Assembly (NCBI GenBank): GCA_039621445.1
Contig: CP154955.1
Coordinates: 3,392,017 to 3,456,016, forward strand
From: Euglena gracilis
Lineage: Eukaryota > Euglenida > Euglenophyceae > Euglenales
DNA length: 64,000 bases
Direction of reading: 5' to 3'
The notes beneath the pieces were generated by a model that worked only from the letters and a program-made list of their open reading frames with translations, did not search any database and was not told the DNA's origin. This document shows, piece by piece, positions 54,707-64,000 of the stretch. The translations under genes were made by a program, and so were the position numbers. How positions within the stretch are numbered: the first letter of the stretch is position 1; every line of letters begins with the position of its first letter.

Positions 54707-56489
54707 GTATGGTCCAGACCTCCCCCCCCCCCTCAAGCATCGGCCGACTCACCTCATGTCCGATCCAGTGCAAAGCCGAGCCGAGAACCTTCGCATTTTA
54801 GAATGGGCAGATTCGACACCCCCGGAGTTTTCTGTCACAAAGATTCAGAGGGGAAAAAATGGACGGCACAAATAAATTATGTCTTCAGGGGGGGCTCCAT
54901 AAAAGGGGGTCCATTGTTTGAATCCGACCCAGAGTATATTGAGGGGGAGGGGGTTGGTCAGAGCTCGTATCAAGGGGTGCCGGGGCTTGGAGTGGTCGTG
55001 ACGGATGGATCTGAGAGCCCCACAAAATCAAAATCAAAAAATCAAAAAAAATTGAGGCCCCTAAAAAAAGGACACCCACTAGTGTTGTGTTCTTGGCGTG
55101 GTACACTTGGAATCAATCCAGGGCCATTCAATACAGCGATATGGGGCATGGGTCACTGAAAAGACAATGCAGCAAGTGCAGAGTCGGAAACAGATGTTTC
55201 TTTCACCCACCCACCCACCTTGGGGGGAGACTTGGGGGCACTGATTTCTGGGTTGTCAATTTGGGGTCAAAAAATTCTTTGCGGGAAAATGCCCTAATTC
55301 GAGGAACGTCTCCTTGGGCTGCCCACCACCTGGAATCAGCCCAAATTTTTTGCCCATTTTAGGCAGTTTCAGATCCTTTCAGGCCATTTCAGGTCATTGA
55401 TGACCATTTTGACCAATGGGTGTGGTCCAGGGAACAGGGAGTTTTCAAACCAAAACAGATTCACCATTTCAGACAACTTAAGAACAATTCAAGTCAGTTT
55501 TTTTGGGGGGTCAAGTTTCGACAAAAAAATTCAAAAAAATAATTTTTGTACTGCTGGGAAATTATTGAACGTACCGCTGCAGGCTTTGCCCTTTGGACAA
55601 AGCTGGCGACCCCCCTCGCCGGACTCAGGACAAAGCCGGCAATGGGGGGATTCCTGAGATAAAATCCTCTCTGGCAGAAAAATGGACACCCCGGGGGAGC
55701 CCAGGGGAAATTGCATATGACTTGAACTTTTTTTGTTCATTTGCAGGTCTCTTTTGCTTTGTTTCTTTGCAGCCAAGACTTTGGTTTTGGGGGGGACTGC
55801 CTCAATAATGCGAAAACCTTCTAAATCCATTTATCTGCTAGTGTGGATTTCGATATTTTTCCTGCAAATTTTCCACAATTTTGCTGATGGTCACCAATAT
55901 CGACTCCCCCCAACCCCCAAAGATAAAATAGCCTCAAATGACTTTTGACCATGTCCCAAACCAACATTACACAAAATCCAGCTTGCAGTGGGTTTGTTTG
56001 AGCGGGTGGAGGGTTGGGGGCCACTGCACCCTCCCCTCAGGGGTAAGGTGCACCATGGGTCAGTCCGTTCCGGCCGAAGGCTGGGCCAGAAAAAACTTTT
56101 CCCAGGGGTTTCGGCCAGTTTCATGTGGGGTTTCCACAAAACAAAAGTGGTGGTTTGGGCCGGGAACTTGTCAGGCATCTCCACGGCGAGAATATGTGTG
56201 TTTCGTGATCAATTCATCTTCATCGCTCCGTCCACCCACCCACCCACCCAACCACACTGGGGGGAGGGAGGTGTTAAATTAATCAATGGTCGGGACCCCC
56301 AAGGTACCCATCATTAAAAACCTCTGGTGGAGGACCCGAGGAATGGGGGGGGGGGGGCTATTCTCTGCACCGGAGATCGGTCTGCCTGCCTCATTTTCTG
56401 AGCGAAAAAATGGCGTCTGCTGATATGGCATCGGCTCAGTAGTACTAAGTAGTACTGGTACAGTAGTAGTAGTACTGGTACAGTTGGTA

Positions 56490-56515
56490 CCAGTATCAGT
56501 ACCAACTGATACTGG
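56490..56515. repeat. Short perfect palindrome in GTACTG repeat
   Basis: CCAGTATCAGT-ACCA-ACTGATACTGG, 11-bp arms, within a run of AGTAGTACTGGTAC units (56,440-56,515). Confidence 0.8.
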
Positions 56516-56737
56516 TTGGAATCAGTAACCGGAAGTCTGAAGACCTTTGTCCTACAGCCCAGAGCATCCAATTTGTTTTCTTCAAAAAATTACAACGTTT
56601 TTTCAAGCTGAAAGGTGATGTGGTCTGCAATGTCCAGTCCGCCTTTTTTTCATTCTTAACGTCGCTTGTTGTGCCATAATGCTAAGACTGATTGCTGCAG
56701 TGCCTTTGTTTCAACACTAGATGTCTTTTTCTTTGCT

Positions 56738-56887
56738 CCTGACCCCCCCCAAAAATAACCCCAATTGGGCAGAGCGCCGGGGAGACAGCGAAAATTTCCT
56801 GAAAGAAAATAAGACCCCAAAAAATCAGACCCCCCCCTGGAGGTTTCCAGCAACGGCCCCAAAATAAAACCCGGGTCTTCTTTGGAG
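56738..56887. repeat. AATAAGACCC-type MITE, copy 2
   Basis: CCCCCAAAAATAACCCC at the left and CCCGGGTCTTCTTTGG at the right, with the shared GGAGGTTTCCAGCAA block. It is shorter than 52,150-52,555. Confidence 0.6.
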
Positions 56888-56925
56888 GGAGGATTACCAT
56901 CAGTTCACCACAGGATGCCCTTGCA

Positions 56926-59341
56926 CAGGGGCAGGGAGATATTCCGGTCGGCCGAAAATTTTATTCCGGGGTTTTATTCCGTTTTATTCCGGGTTATTCC
57001 GGTTTATTCCGGAATGTATTCCGGTTTATTCCGGTCAATTTCTGTCTGAATGGATTTAGGTTTTTCTTGAAGTGCAATTGGACCGAGGTGCTCACCCGGG
57101 CTTCGGAATAGGGATGCATTCCTTGATGCCCCGCCCAGCCAAGTGGTCACTTCGCACTTGGTGATGCAGGTCTGCACACCACAACAGACCCCGAGCTTTT
57201 CGGGAAAAACAAGCCGATGAAAATTGGTGCTCCGCGTTTTCTCTTGAGGCAGGTCCCTGGCAGCGCTGTCTTTTTTCTTCCCAAAAATTGTCCGCCGAGT
57301 GTCTTAGGCTGCACAACTCGCACTTGGCTTTGAAAGTGTAAAATTGCGTCAACGCGCTTTTCGACCACCAAGTCCGAATTAGTGTCTCCCACCCCCTAGG
57401 GCCAGGGGACGAAAACAACGACTTGGAACTCTACGGTGTACAGGCACAGGCTCACCGGCCCAGTGTGCATGACCCCAAAGCGCCGGGTAATGAAACAAGG
57501 GAACTCCATTGCGCAGTTGCGCCATGGTGCAACAGTTTTTTCATTACAAAAAATAAAACACATTGCGCTTTGGGGCAATGATTTTGATTTTTTTTTGTAA
57601 TTCTGAATGTGGGGGATCATTGCGCACTTGCGCAATAATAACAAAATGTGCGTCAACATATAACATATAGCAAATTAACGACATATAACAACATATACAA
57701 TATACAGCAACATATAACAAACTAGCATGGCTGTTGCGTCGAAGCGGACACCTCAGCAGGCAAACCTTCACGGACAGATCGAAGAGCCTAAAAAAAGCAA
57801 CAAAACGGGCCAAAAGTCACCTGGCCTGTGTAGCACCGTCTGGGGAACACAGTCAAGGCTTCAAAAATGAGGGAGACAAAATGGCGTGTTGGCCCTTTTT
57901 TTGGGAAAACCCATGTGTCCTGGCGTTCAAACCTGAGGTTTTGAACCTTTTTTAAAATGGAGCACAGGCAAAACACCAAAAGGGCCTGTTTCCTAGGTCC
58001 CAACAACCGCAAATGATGCACATGCCACCGTGGAGGGTCTCCGTGGAACCAGAGGGCCAAAAGGGTGGGTTTCACCGCCGTGTTTCAAAAAGAATGCAAC
58101 GCTGCGCTTAAGCGCAATGCAAAGATCAAAACCTCAAGTGCGAGTTAGGCCGCCCAAGAGTGTTATTACCCCTGATTGAAGAATGATTTGCTTTGTCCAA
58201 TGGGATCCCTGTCCCCCAAAAATCAGCGTTGATTGTCCAAGTTCATGTCCCTTTGAAAAGAACTCAGGGACAAACATTGATTAAGTGCATCCCCACAAAT
58301 GGGCATAAAATCCAAACAATCGAAACGTAAGCCCTTCCCAGGATAACAGCCGGGATACCATTTTTGCTCATAACCAAATGTGCGAAAAACGTTATCACAC
58401 TTTGGCTTCTTGGTGTAATTTACTTTGCATAAACTCCAATTTAGCTTGTCTACTGTGGGGCAGGTTTTGGCCACTTGGATTTTATTGGTGATTGGTTTTT
58501 GCAGTGCAGTTGTTGACCGGACCAGTGCTGCAGAACAACAGTGCCAAAAGAAACAAAAAAGAGAGCCTGAGAGAAAGGACGTGCCAAAAAACGACAGCAT
58601 AGGGGAAACAAACGTGGAAGGGGGTGGGAGCTGAAACAAAAAAAACAAAAAGCAGGAAGAAAGAAGAGATAAAACAGAGGTAATAACGGCACAGGACAAA
58701 AGGTGCTAGTGTTTCAAAAAAAAAGGCCGAAAGGTCAAAAAATAAACAAAAACGGAAGAAACGTGGCGTCGCAGTCTGGAAATCGCTGAATGCTTCTATT
58801 GCCATTGAGCAGATGTCTTTGTACGAAAGAACATTATGCTGGTGCCTTCACCGTTTTGCTTTCAATGGGTAGCAGGACAGTGCACAAAAAAAAAAATCGT
58901 GAATGCGCCAACGGTGGAACATTCTCCGTGCGAAACCAAAAATATCTGGAAGGCATGCAAAATGTGTTGTATCATGATGGGATCAAACAATGTGGCTCCG
59001 CCGAGGATTTCATAGAGTGTCACTTCCCCCGTGTGGGTGCAGCCAGCCTCACTCTGCAGGCCCCCCCCCCCCCCACCCCCCCCGGACTCCCCCCATCAAT
59101 GCTCCCATCCTGTTCCCAAATGGAAAAGCCGAAGAAACAGGCAAAATAAAGGTGATGCTCCTGATGTCAAGTGCCGATTGTGTACGCTTGCGCTCTTTGT
59201 GCTCTTGTGATCTTGAAACTCAAATTTCACCTTCATTGCCCTTGTGTCTTGCAGAATTTTCAAGCCATTGGCTGGCAATTTTATTCCGGTTATTCCGGTT
59301 TATTCCGGTTTATTCCGGACCGGAATATCTCCCTGCCCCTG
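56926..59341. mobile_element. hAT-type DNA element with 22-bp TIRs and TSD
   Basis: Left end CAGGGGCAGGGAGATATTCC(GG) at 56,926 and its exact inverse ending at 59,341. Both sides are flanked by CCTTGCA (56,919-56,925 and 59,342-59,348), a 7-bp perfect or 8-bp one-mismatch target duplication. CAGGG ends, an 8-bp-class duplication and arrays of subterminal TATTCCGGT (56,939-57,035; 59,281-59,325) are hAT features. The 2.4-kb interior has an open minus frame (58,223-58,699) with no recognised transposase motif, so it is probably non-autonomous. Confidence 0.75.
58223..58480 (-). CDS. Unidentified Cys-rich ORF inside the hAT-type element
   Basis: The last 80 or so codons of an open minus frame read like a real protein: AKTCPTVDKLNWSLCKVNYT, then CDNVFRTFGYEQKWYPGCYP and CLDFMPICGDALNQCLSL. 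The upstream half is low-complexity and hydrophobic and probably not coding. Several cysteines are evenly spaced (secreted or zinc-binding style). No family recognised; it may be captured sequence or a spliced transposon gene fragment. Confidence 0.3.
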   Translation of the reverse strand: MQVAKTCPTVDKLNWSLCKVNYTKKPKCDNVFRTFGYEQKWYPGCYPGKGLRFDCLDFMPICGDALNQCLSLSSFQRDMNLDNQR

Positions 59342-60712
59342 CCTTGCAAGAACGAAAGGAAACACAAGCACACCAGAAAAGAGTCCTGAGAGGACAATCA
59401 GCCCGACGTCCAGTGACAACTTCCACGCCCAGACATCCCGGCATCAGGGCTTGCAGCATTTTTTTTGTGGAGCCCCTGACAACCCCCAGTGGGGCTGCTC
59501 ATACCCCACAAGGTTTGGGTCGGACCCCACTTGTCCTGAAATTCGGCCTCCGAAACCCACGGCCCACATTGTCAGAGTCATTTTGGGTCAAAACATCTGG
59601 AAAAGGGGGATGCTGCGTTGATTATCCATTTTGAAGAAGTTGGTCAATCATTTTCCCCATCTGAGAGGCTGAGAAATGCCTGGTCTTTGCAGTCACAGGA
59701 AACCCCTTCAATGAAATTTGAAACGGAAAGAAAATTAGATCACCCACCAATACTTTCAGAATAGAACACTCCAGGTCCCCCCCCCCAAAAAGCCACACCA
59801 CATGCACACAAAAACATACACAGAGCACGGCGTGTGGCACAGTGTGCACATTGTGCCGCACATCGTGCGAACACCGTTCACACTATCTTTCAGCATCTAA
59901 TTTATCTGGAAAAATATCAAAAAGTCAGTGATAAACAATTAAATTATGTCAGAGAACCAAAATGTTAATTCTCATTGTTTTCAGCCAAATTTCATCAAAT
60001 GACGCACGTTGTGGAAAGTGTGCATGGTGTGCCGCACACCATGCGTCAGCATCCCCTCGGCCATTCACACGTGCAAGAGGACAATTTGGCACCCAAGTTG
60101 CACTTGCTTTGCATTGGCATTTCACCCAAAATGAAATGGATGGTGCATTTTGTTCCCATATGACACGATGTGCTGTGTCCTGTAATTGTATGGTATTGGT
60201 ATTGTATGTGATTGTAAGTCCTGTGTCTTGTAATTGTATGGCTTCGGAGCACTGCAACTTCCGGCTGAAATTTCGCAATCATTGATCCTTCCGATTTATC
60301 CAAAAATTTTGTTTGTTTGACATTTCCCAGGGCACCGAAGTGGGAGGGGACACTTTTATTCCTTTTCAAAGTTTTTATTGATCATCACTCCACTGATTTG
60401 TTGATTCCCCCAACTGGTCCCCCCACAGTCAAGGTGTCCAACCCTGCCCTCCAGCACCTACCACTTGTCGACCCAAACTCTGATATTGTTTATCATGTTA
60501 AATTCACACTGGTTGCCGAAATATGAATGTAACATTTTAATATCAGAATTCAGGTCGACAACGTGAAGCGTTCCTCCGTGGTTGGAACAAACATAATGTA
60601 CCAAAAGTTTATAGTCCGATCAGGGGTTCGTTGGAAATGTAGGGAGGGGATGAAAGTGCAGGAACCAAAAACGAAAGATGCTGGGGGAGGGCAGGCGTGC
60701 CAAGCCCTGTAC

Positions 60713-60791
60713 AGGGCTCGTCCCATATGTTGAGTTCTCCGCCCTCTGTCGAGACGGAGACGTTGCCGGTGGCGTTGAGCAGCCCCGACAT
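60713..60791 (-). CDS. Possible upstream (N-terminal, extracellular) exon
   Basis: The frame reads MSGLLNATGNVSVSTEGGEL then NIWDEP with GC-rich third positions like the CNNM exons and two N-x-S/T sequons (NAT, NVS). It ends before GTACAGGG (GT donor, or CAG at +4). CNNM proteins often have an extracellular N-terminal part, so it could belong to the same gene. It may equally be the start of an unrelated gene; no homology is recognised. Confidence 0.3.
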
Positions 60792-60949
60792 GGGGGGCCC
60801 CGGGGCGCCCAAGCAATGTGAGGGGAACCCAGGGGAAGGCTGTGCGAAGCGGGGGAACTGGGCGGTGGGAGGAAAACGGGTGCACTCAAGTGGAGGAGGA
60901 GCCCAGGATGTGTGGGAGGAAATGGACGCAAGCACAACTCACAAGCATA

Positions 60950-61271
60950 CCATTGCTTGGGGACCCCCGGGGGGGAGGGGGGTCACTTTCAACCATGAAA
61001 AAAACCAGTCAGTCACTTTTTCCGAAAAAAAACCAGTCAGTCGCTTTACCCCCCCCGGGGGGGATCGGCCACTCTTCAAAAAGCAATGAAAATTTGCCAA
61101 AAAAACTCAAAAAAAATCCAAAAAAATTCCGGCGCCTTCAGCGCCGGGTCAGCCATTTTTTTTTTCGGGCCTGGGGTGGGGGTGCTCTTGGCCAAAAAAC
61201 CAGTCAATCACTCTGAAAAAACCAGTCAGTCACCCCCCCGGGGGTGGGGTAGGACAGGTGTTAAGCAATGG
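60950..61271. repeat. TTAAGCAA MITE, copy 3
   Basis: It begins ACCATTGCTTGGGGACCC and ends TTAAGCAATGGT, a clear terminal inversion of ACCATTGCTT. Internal AACCAGTCAGTCAC repeats and hairpin TTCCGGCGCC-TTC-AGCGCCGG (about 61,125-61,145). Confidence 0.8.
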
Positions 61272-61957
61272 TGTACTCACAAGAGACCACAGAACTTCCA
61301 CTTCAGTGGAATTGTTCTCAGCAACGTCAATCCCACAAAAACAGGCAGATGCTCTTTTTGTTCCAGATGAGCAGCCGTCACCACAAAGGAAGAAAGGGTG
61401 GGAAGCAAATGTGGACTTGTTCAACCGAACTTTCCTCCTTGACTGACGCTGGCTTGCTTTTGGGATTGTGGTGTGCTAGCCTGAATGAAGGCACTGGAAA
61501 CACACACACACAGGCCTTAGTGTATGTGTTCTCCTGCTTGCTCATTGAAACAACAAAAAAATGAAAAGTTATGCATGAAGAATTTCGGCCAACAACCATG
61601 GAAAAATATCCAGCCTGGCCAGTGGCTGGGCAAAACTCATGCATCCTGAAAGGAAAGGAAAGGTCCAGCGGCCCCAACCCCACCCACCCACTCTCGACCC
61701 CCCTCCCCCCCCGGGGGGGATGGGTCACACAGATGTTAAGCGAATCCACGGGCCTGACCCAGGGTCGAACCGGGTACCAAAGAATCACAACTGGAAAAAT
61801 ACCAATACAAACACTGCCAATTATGCAGATAAAAATTATTTTTTCACCTAAAATCTAAACTGGACAGCCTAATGTCTACTCACGTTTTGGCCATTTTTTT
61901 GGCCTGGTTTTGCACCTCTGAAAGCAAAAAAAAAAGCCGTTGTTGTCCAGCTCATAG

Positions 61958-62629
61958 CATTGCTTACCGACCCCCGAGGGGTCACTTTCCACAAAAACTG
62001 GTCAGTCACTTTTCAAAAATCAGTCAAACACTTTCTACCTCTCCTGGGGGGGGGTCACTTTGGTGGCAAAAATGGCAAAAAAAATCAAAAGATTTTGGTC
62101 AAAAATCAAAATTGTTCGGTGCCAGGTGGCCACTGTCAGCCAATCCTGGCCGACCCCACCAGCAAGTGACCCCCCCCCCAGTCGGTTAGCAGCGGCTTGC
62201 TCCGGACCCTCCTCCTGGGGAGATGACCCAAACTGGCCCCTGTCCGCGGGTATTGGCCGGACAGACCGATCAGGGTGACCCTCCCGCCCGATGGCCACAC
62301 GTGGTATGAGTCTGGGTGACAACTTGTGAACTGTGTACGTCAAGCGGTTCACTTCAGGCTTGGAGACCCAGCAAGTGGTAAGGTGGGCTACTGCCGTCTC
62401 GGTCTGGGTGGCTAACATAAACAACTGTTGAGGGCACTGGGTTCGCATGGACCCCGTTGGCAAAAACGTTGTGGGAGAGCCACGGGAACGGTGCAGGAAC
62501 TTCTCGAAATCTGGGAGACGCATCATATGGCGAAGGGGGGGGGGGCTGGAGCCAAAAACCAATCAGTCACTCCGAAAAAATCAGTCAGCCCCCCTCGTCG
62601 GAGTGGGGTCAGTCACACCTTAAGCAATG
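61958..62629. repeat. TTAAGCAA MITE, enlarged copy
   Basis: Ends CATTGCTTACCGACCCCC and CACCTTAAGCAATG fit the family. The length is 672 bp because about 350 bp of unrelated, GC-rich sequence (62,180-62,540) replaces the usual centre. That insert is open on the minus strand. Confidence 0.7.
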
Positions 62630-63248
62630 GCATGGTCCCTTCAGGCAGCTGGACAGGAATTAAAGCTCATTGATGGGGGGAGGGGGTCCGGGGGGGCTGC
62701 AGGCTTGCTGGCTGGCTGGACCCCCGGGGGGAATTACTATCTCTCCCATAACTCTCGGCGGAGGCACATTAGCTTGACCATCATGATACACATCATGATA
62801 CAGACACATTTCATGCCCATCAGATATTTCTGCCATTGGTCGCACAGGCATGCGAATGCCACAGTGGAAAGCAGCATAGCCGATCACGAGGTGGCGTGAT
62901 GTGCCTGCATGCAAGCACATCCAGACCACACCATTCCATCCAAAACGTACAAAGCACATCTGCTCAATGGCAGATGGCATGAGTAACGATATATCAATGT
63001 TGAGAGACGCCAGGGGCTGCCGATGTGGGGTGGGACTGTGAACTTTGTCCAGTGGGGAGGGGGGGAAGACCACTCCATTTGAATTGCGTGAACGTAATAT
63101 TAATACATAATTATATATCATTATTAATGAGGTGTATATTGCATGCATAACAGAGACATTACCTGTGTTAAATATAATGCGGTCGTATGTTGTACGCATT
63201 CTATCTCCGCTATCTCCAGAAATTCAACTGGAGTGTGCTTTGAAGAGC

Positions 63249-63358
63249 CCAGGGGGGGGAGAAACTGCACACGGGCCGGTCAACAACTGCACTGCAAAAA
63301 AAAAACTGCAAAAAACTGCAAAAAAAACTGCAAAAAACTGCAAAAAAAACTGCACTTC
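63249..63358. repeat. AACTGCA-rich repeat, shared with 46,726-46,790
   Basis: GGGGGGGAGAAACTGCACAC, GGCCGGTCAACAACTGCAC and runs of CTGCAAAAAA. The copy at 46,726-46,790 has the same first 50 bases, so this is a dispersed family. Confidence 0.75.
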
Positions 63359-63639
63359 AACAAAAATTAGCAATAAACAAGCTAAAGTGAGGTGAATATG
63401 CAAAACAACGTAAATTGCGACCACATCAGCACACCCCAATTCACCTAACTTTTTTTTGCGCAGCTTTGGAGCTTATGACGACAAAAATGGAAGCAATCAA
63501 AAAAAAAGAACACTGCACATGGTTTTTCATGCATTATGCATTGAAATGCAAGTCATGTGTTTGGATGCCGGGCCACACTACTTTTCCTGCACCAAAACTT
63601 GTACCGACCATGCCCACAAAGATGACAAACAGTTTCCTT

Positions 63640-63815
63640 TCTAAATATGGAAAAAAATGCACATCGAAATTGTATTCGTCCCATGGGGTGGAATCCAAGG
63701 CAAAGGTCAACAGCTGCTCAACGACGTCAGAACTCAAACGTGGCCGACGATCTGCCAAAATCATCCTCAGTCGACTGAATGCATATGACAACTGCATCAG
63801 AGGGGGCCAAAGCAA
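63640..63815 (-). pseudogene. hAT transposase C-terminal dimerisation fragment
   Basis: The minus frame reads PLMQLSYAFSRLRMILADRR then PRLSSDVVEQLLTFALD. hAT transposases end with a helix of the form (S/E)-R-x-FS-x-x-x-x-x-x-x-x-R-x-R-L-x-x-x-x-V-E-x-L-x-x-L. The rest of the transposase is not recognisable in the 190 bases up to the window edge. It might belong to an autonomous relative of 56,926-59,341; that is only a guess. Confidence 0.5.
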
Positions 63816-64000
63816 GGTACATGCGCAAAAAAATATGCATGTCTGGGAACGTTTTGGCTTGCTTGATTATATCTTTCCAGAAAGCATGCAAATCAGGTAT
63901 TGGGCTGGAACGAAGACGTCGGTTACCTGTTGTAAATCACTTTTGCGCACTCCTTTGACGACTGCCCTCACAACCTTCAACATTGTTCAAACCTCCTACA

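Noticed and set aside
59750-59861. Hydrophobic minus-strand segment ending W-L-F-G that could precede GLTLGLL
   Set aside because: Third positions are AT-rich unlike all other exons, no usable splice border follows the required base, and the sequence is low-complexity.
61745-61775. Second T-arm-like stretch (CCCGGTTCGACCCTGGG, minus strand)
   Set aside because: Same reason: isolated T-arm shape with no cloverleaf around it.

Overview
Organism. This is nuclear DNA of a eukaryote with a large, repeat-filled genome, very probably a euglenid (Euglena-like). The argument is internal. One conserved protein, a CNNM/CorC-type magnesium transporter, can be read from small GC-rich exons on the minus strand. 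About half of its introns are ordinary GT-AG introns. The others have neither GT nor AG, but pair their two ends through CAG at +4 to +6 and CTG at -8 to -6 (one has a compensated CGG/CCG). That is the signature known for euglenid nonconventional introns. The species is not identified.

Layout. (1) 1-16.3 kb: degenerate Ty3/gypsy-type retrotransposon sequence in tandem. Copy A pol lies at 1-3.4 kb with RT deleted, and its post-pol Pro/Gln/Ala-rich ORF at 3.5-6.3 kb. Copy B pol lies at 8.4-11.3 kb (RT, RNase H, integrase, chromodomain), and its post-pol ORF at 11.4-16.3 kb. (2) 16.3-25.9 kb: dispersed and tandem repeats (roughly 210-bp and GGTGGGATCC families), a hairpin-bearing MITE, a tyrosine-recombinase-like fragment between inverted units (22.7-24.0 kb), a reverse-transcriptase fragment (25.5 kb), and weak traces of a possible plus-strand gene (19.9-21.3 kb). 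(3) 25.99-53.95 kb: the CNNM-type gene, minus strand, with 17 confidently placed exons plus tentative ones. About 1.4 kb of coding sequence is spread over 28 kb. Its introns hold nearly every repeat family in the window: tandem 43-bp and 160-bp arrays, a 3.3-kb element full of GCGCAAATGCGC palindromes, a nested-palindrome MITE, C/G-run MITEs, an 880-bp CATA microsatellite and helically phased A-tracts. (4) 54-64 kb: probably the upstream part of the same gene or intergenic DNA. It holds more MITEs, a clean hAT-type element with 22-bp TIRs (56,926-59,341), a possible N-terminal exon (60.7 kb) and a hAT transposase C-terminal fragment at the right edge.

How it fits together. The only convincing host gene encodes, from N to C terminus, a DUF21 membrane domain, a CBS pair (acidic GIVTLEDVIE...DETD segment) and a CNBD-like domain. 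Everything else is mobile or repetitive DNA, mostly decayed. RNA genes, CRISPR arrays and bacterial operons are absent. Exon limits below come from frame continuity, family alignment from memory and intron-end pairing. No search or RNA evidence was available.
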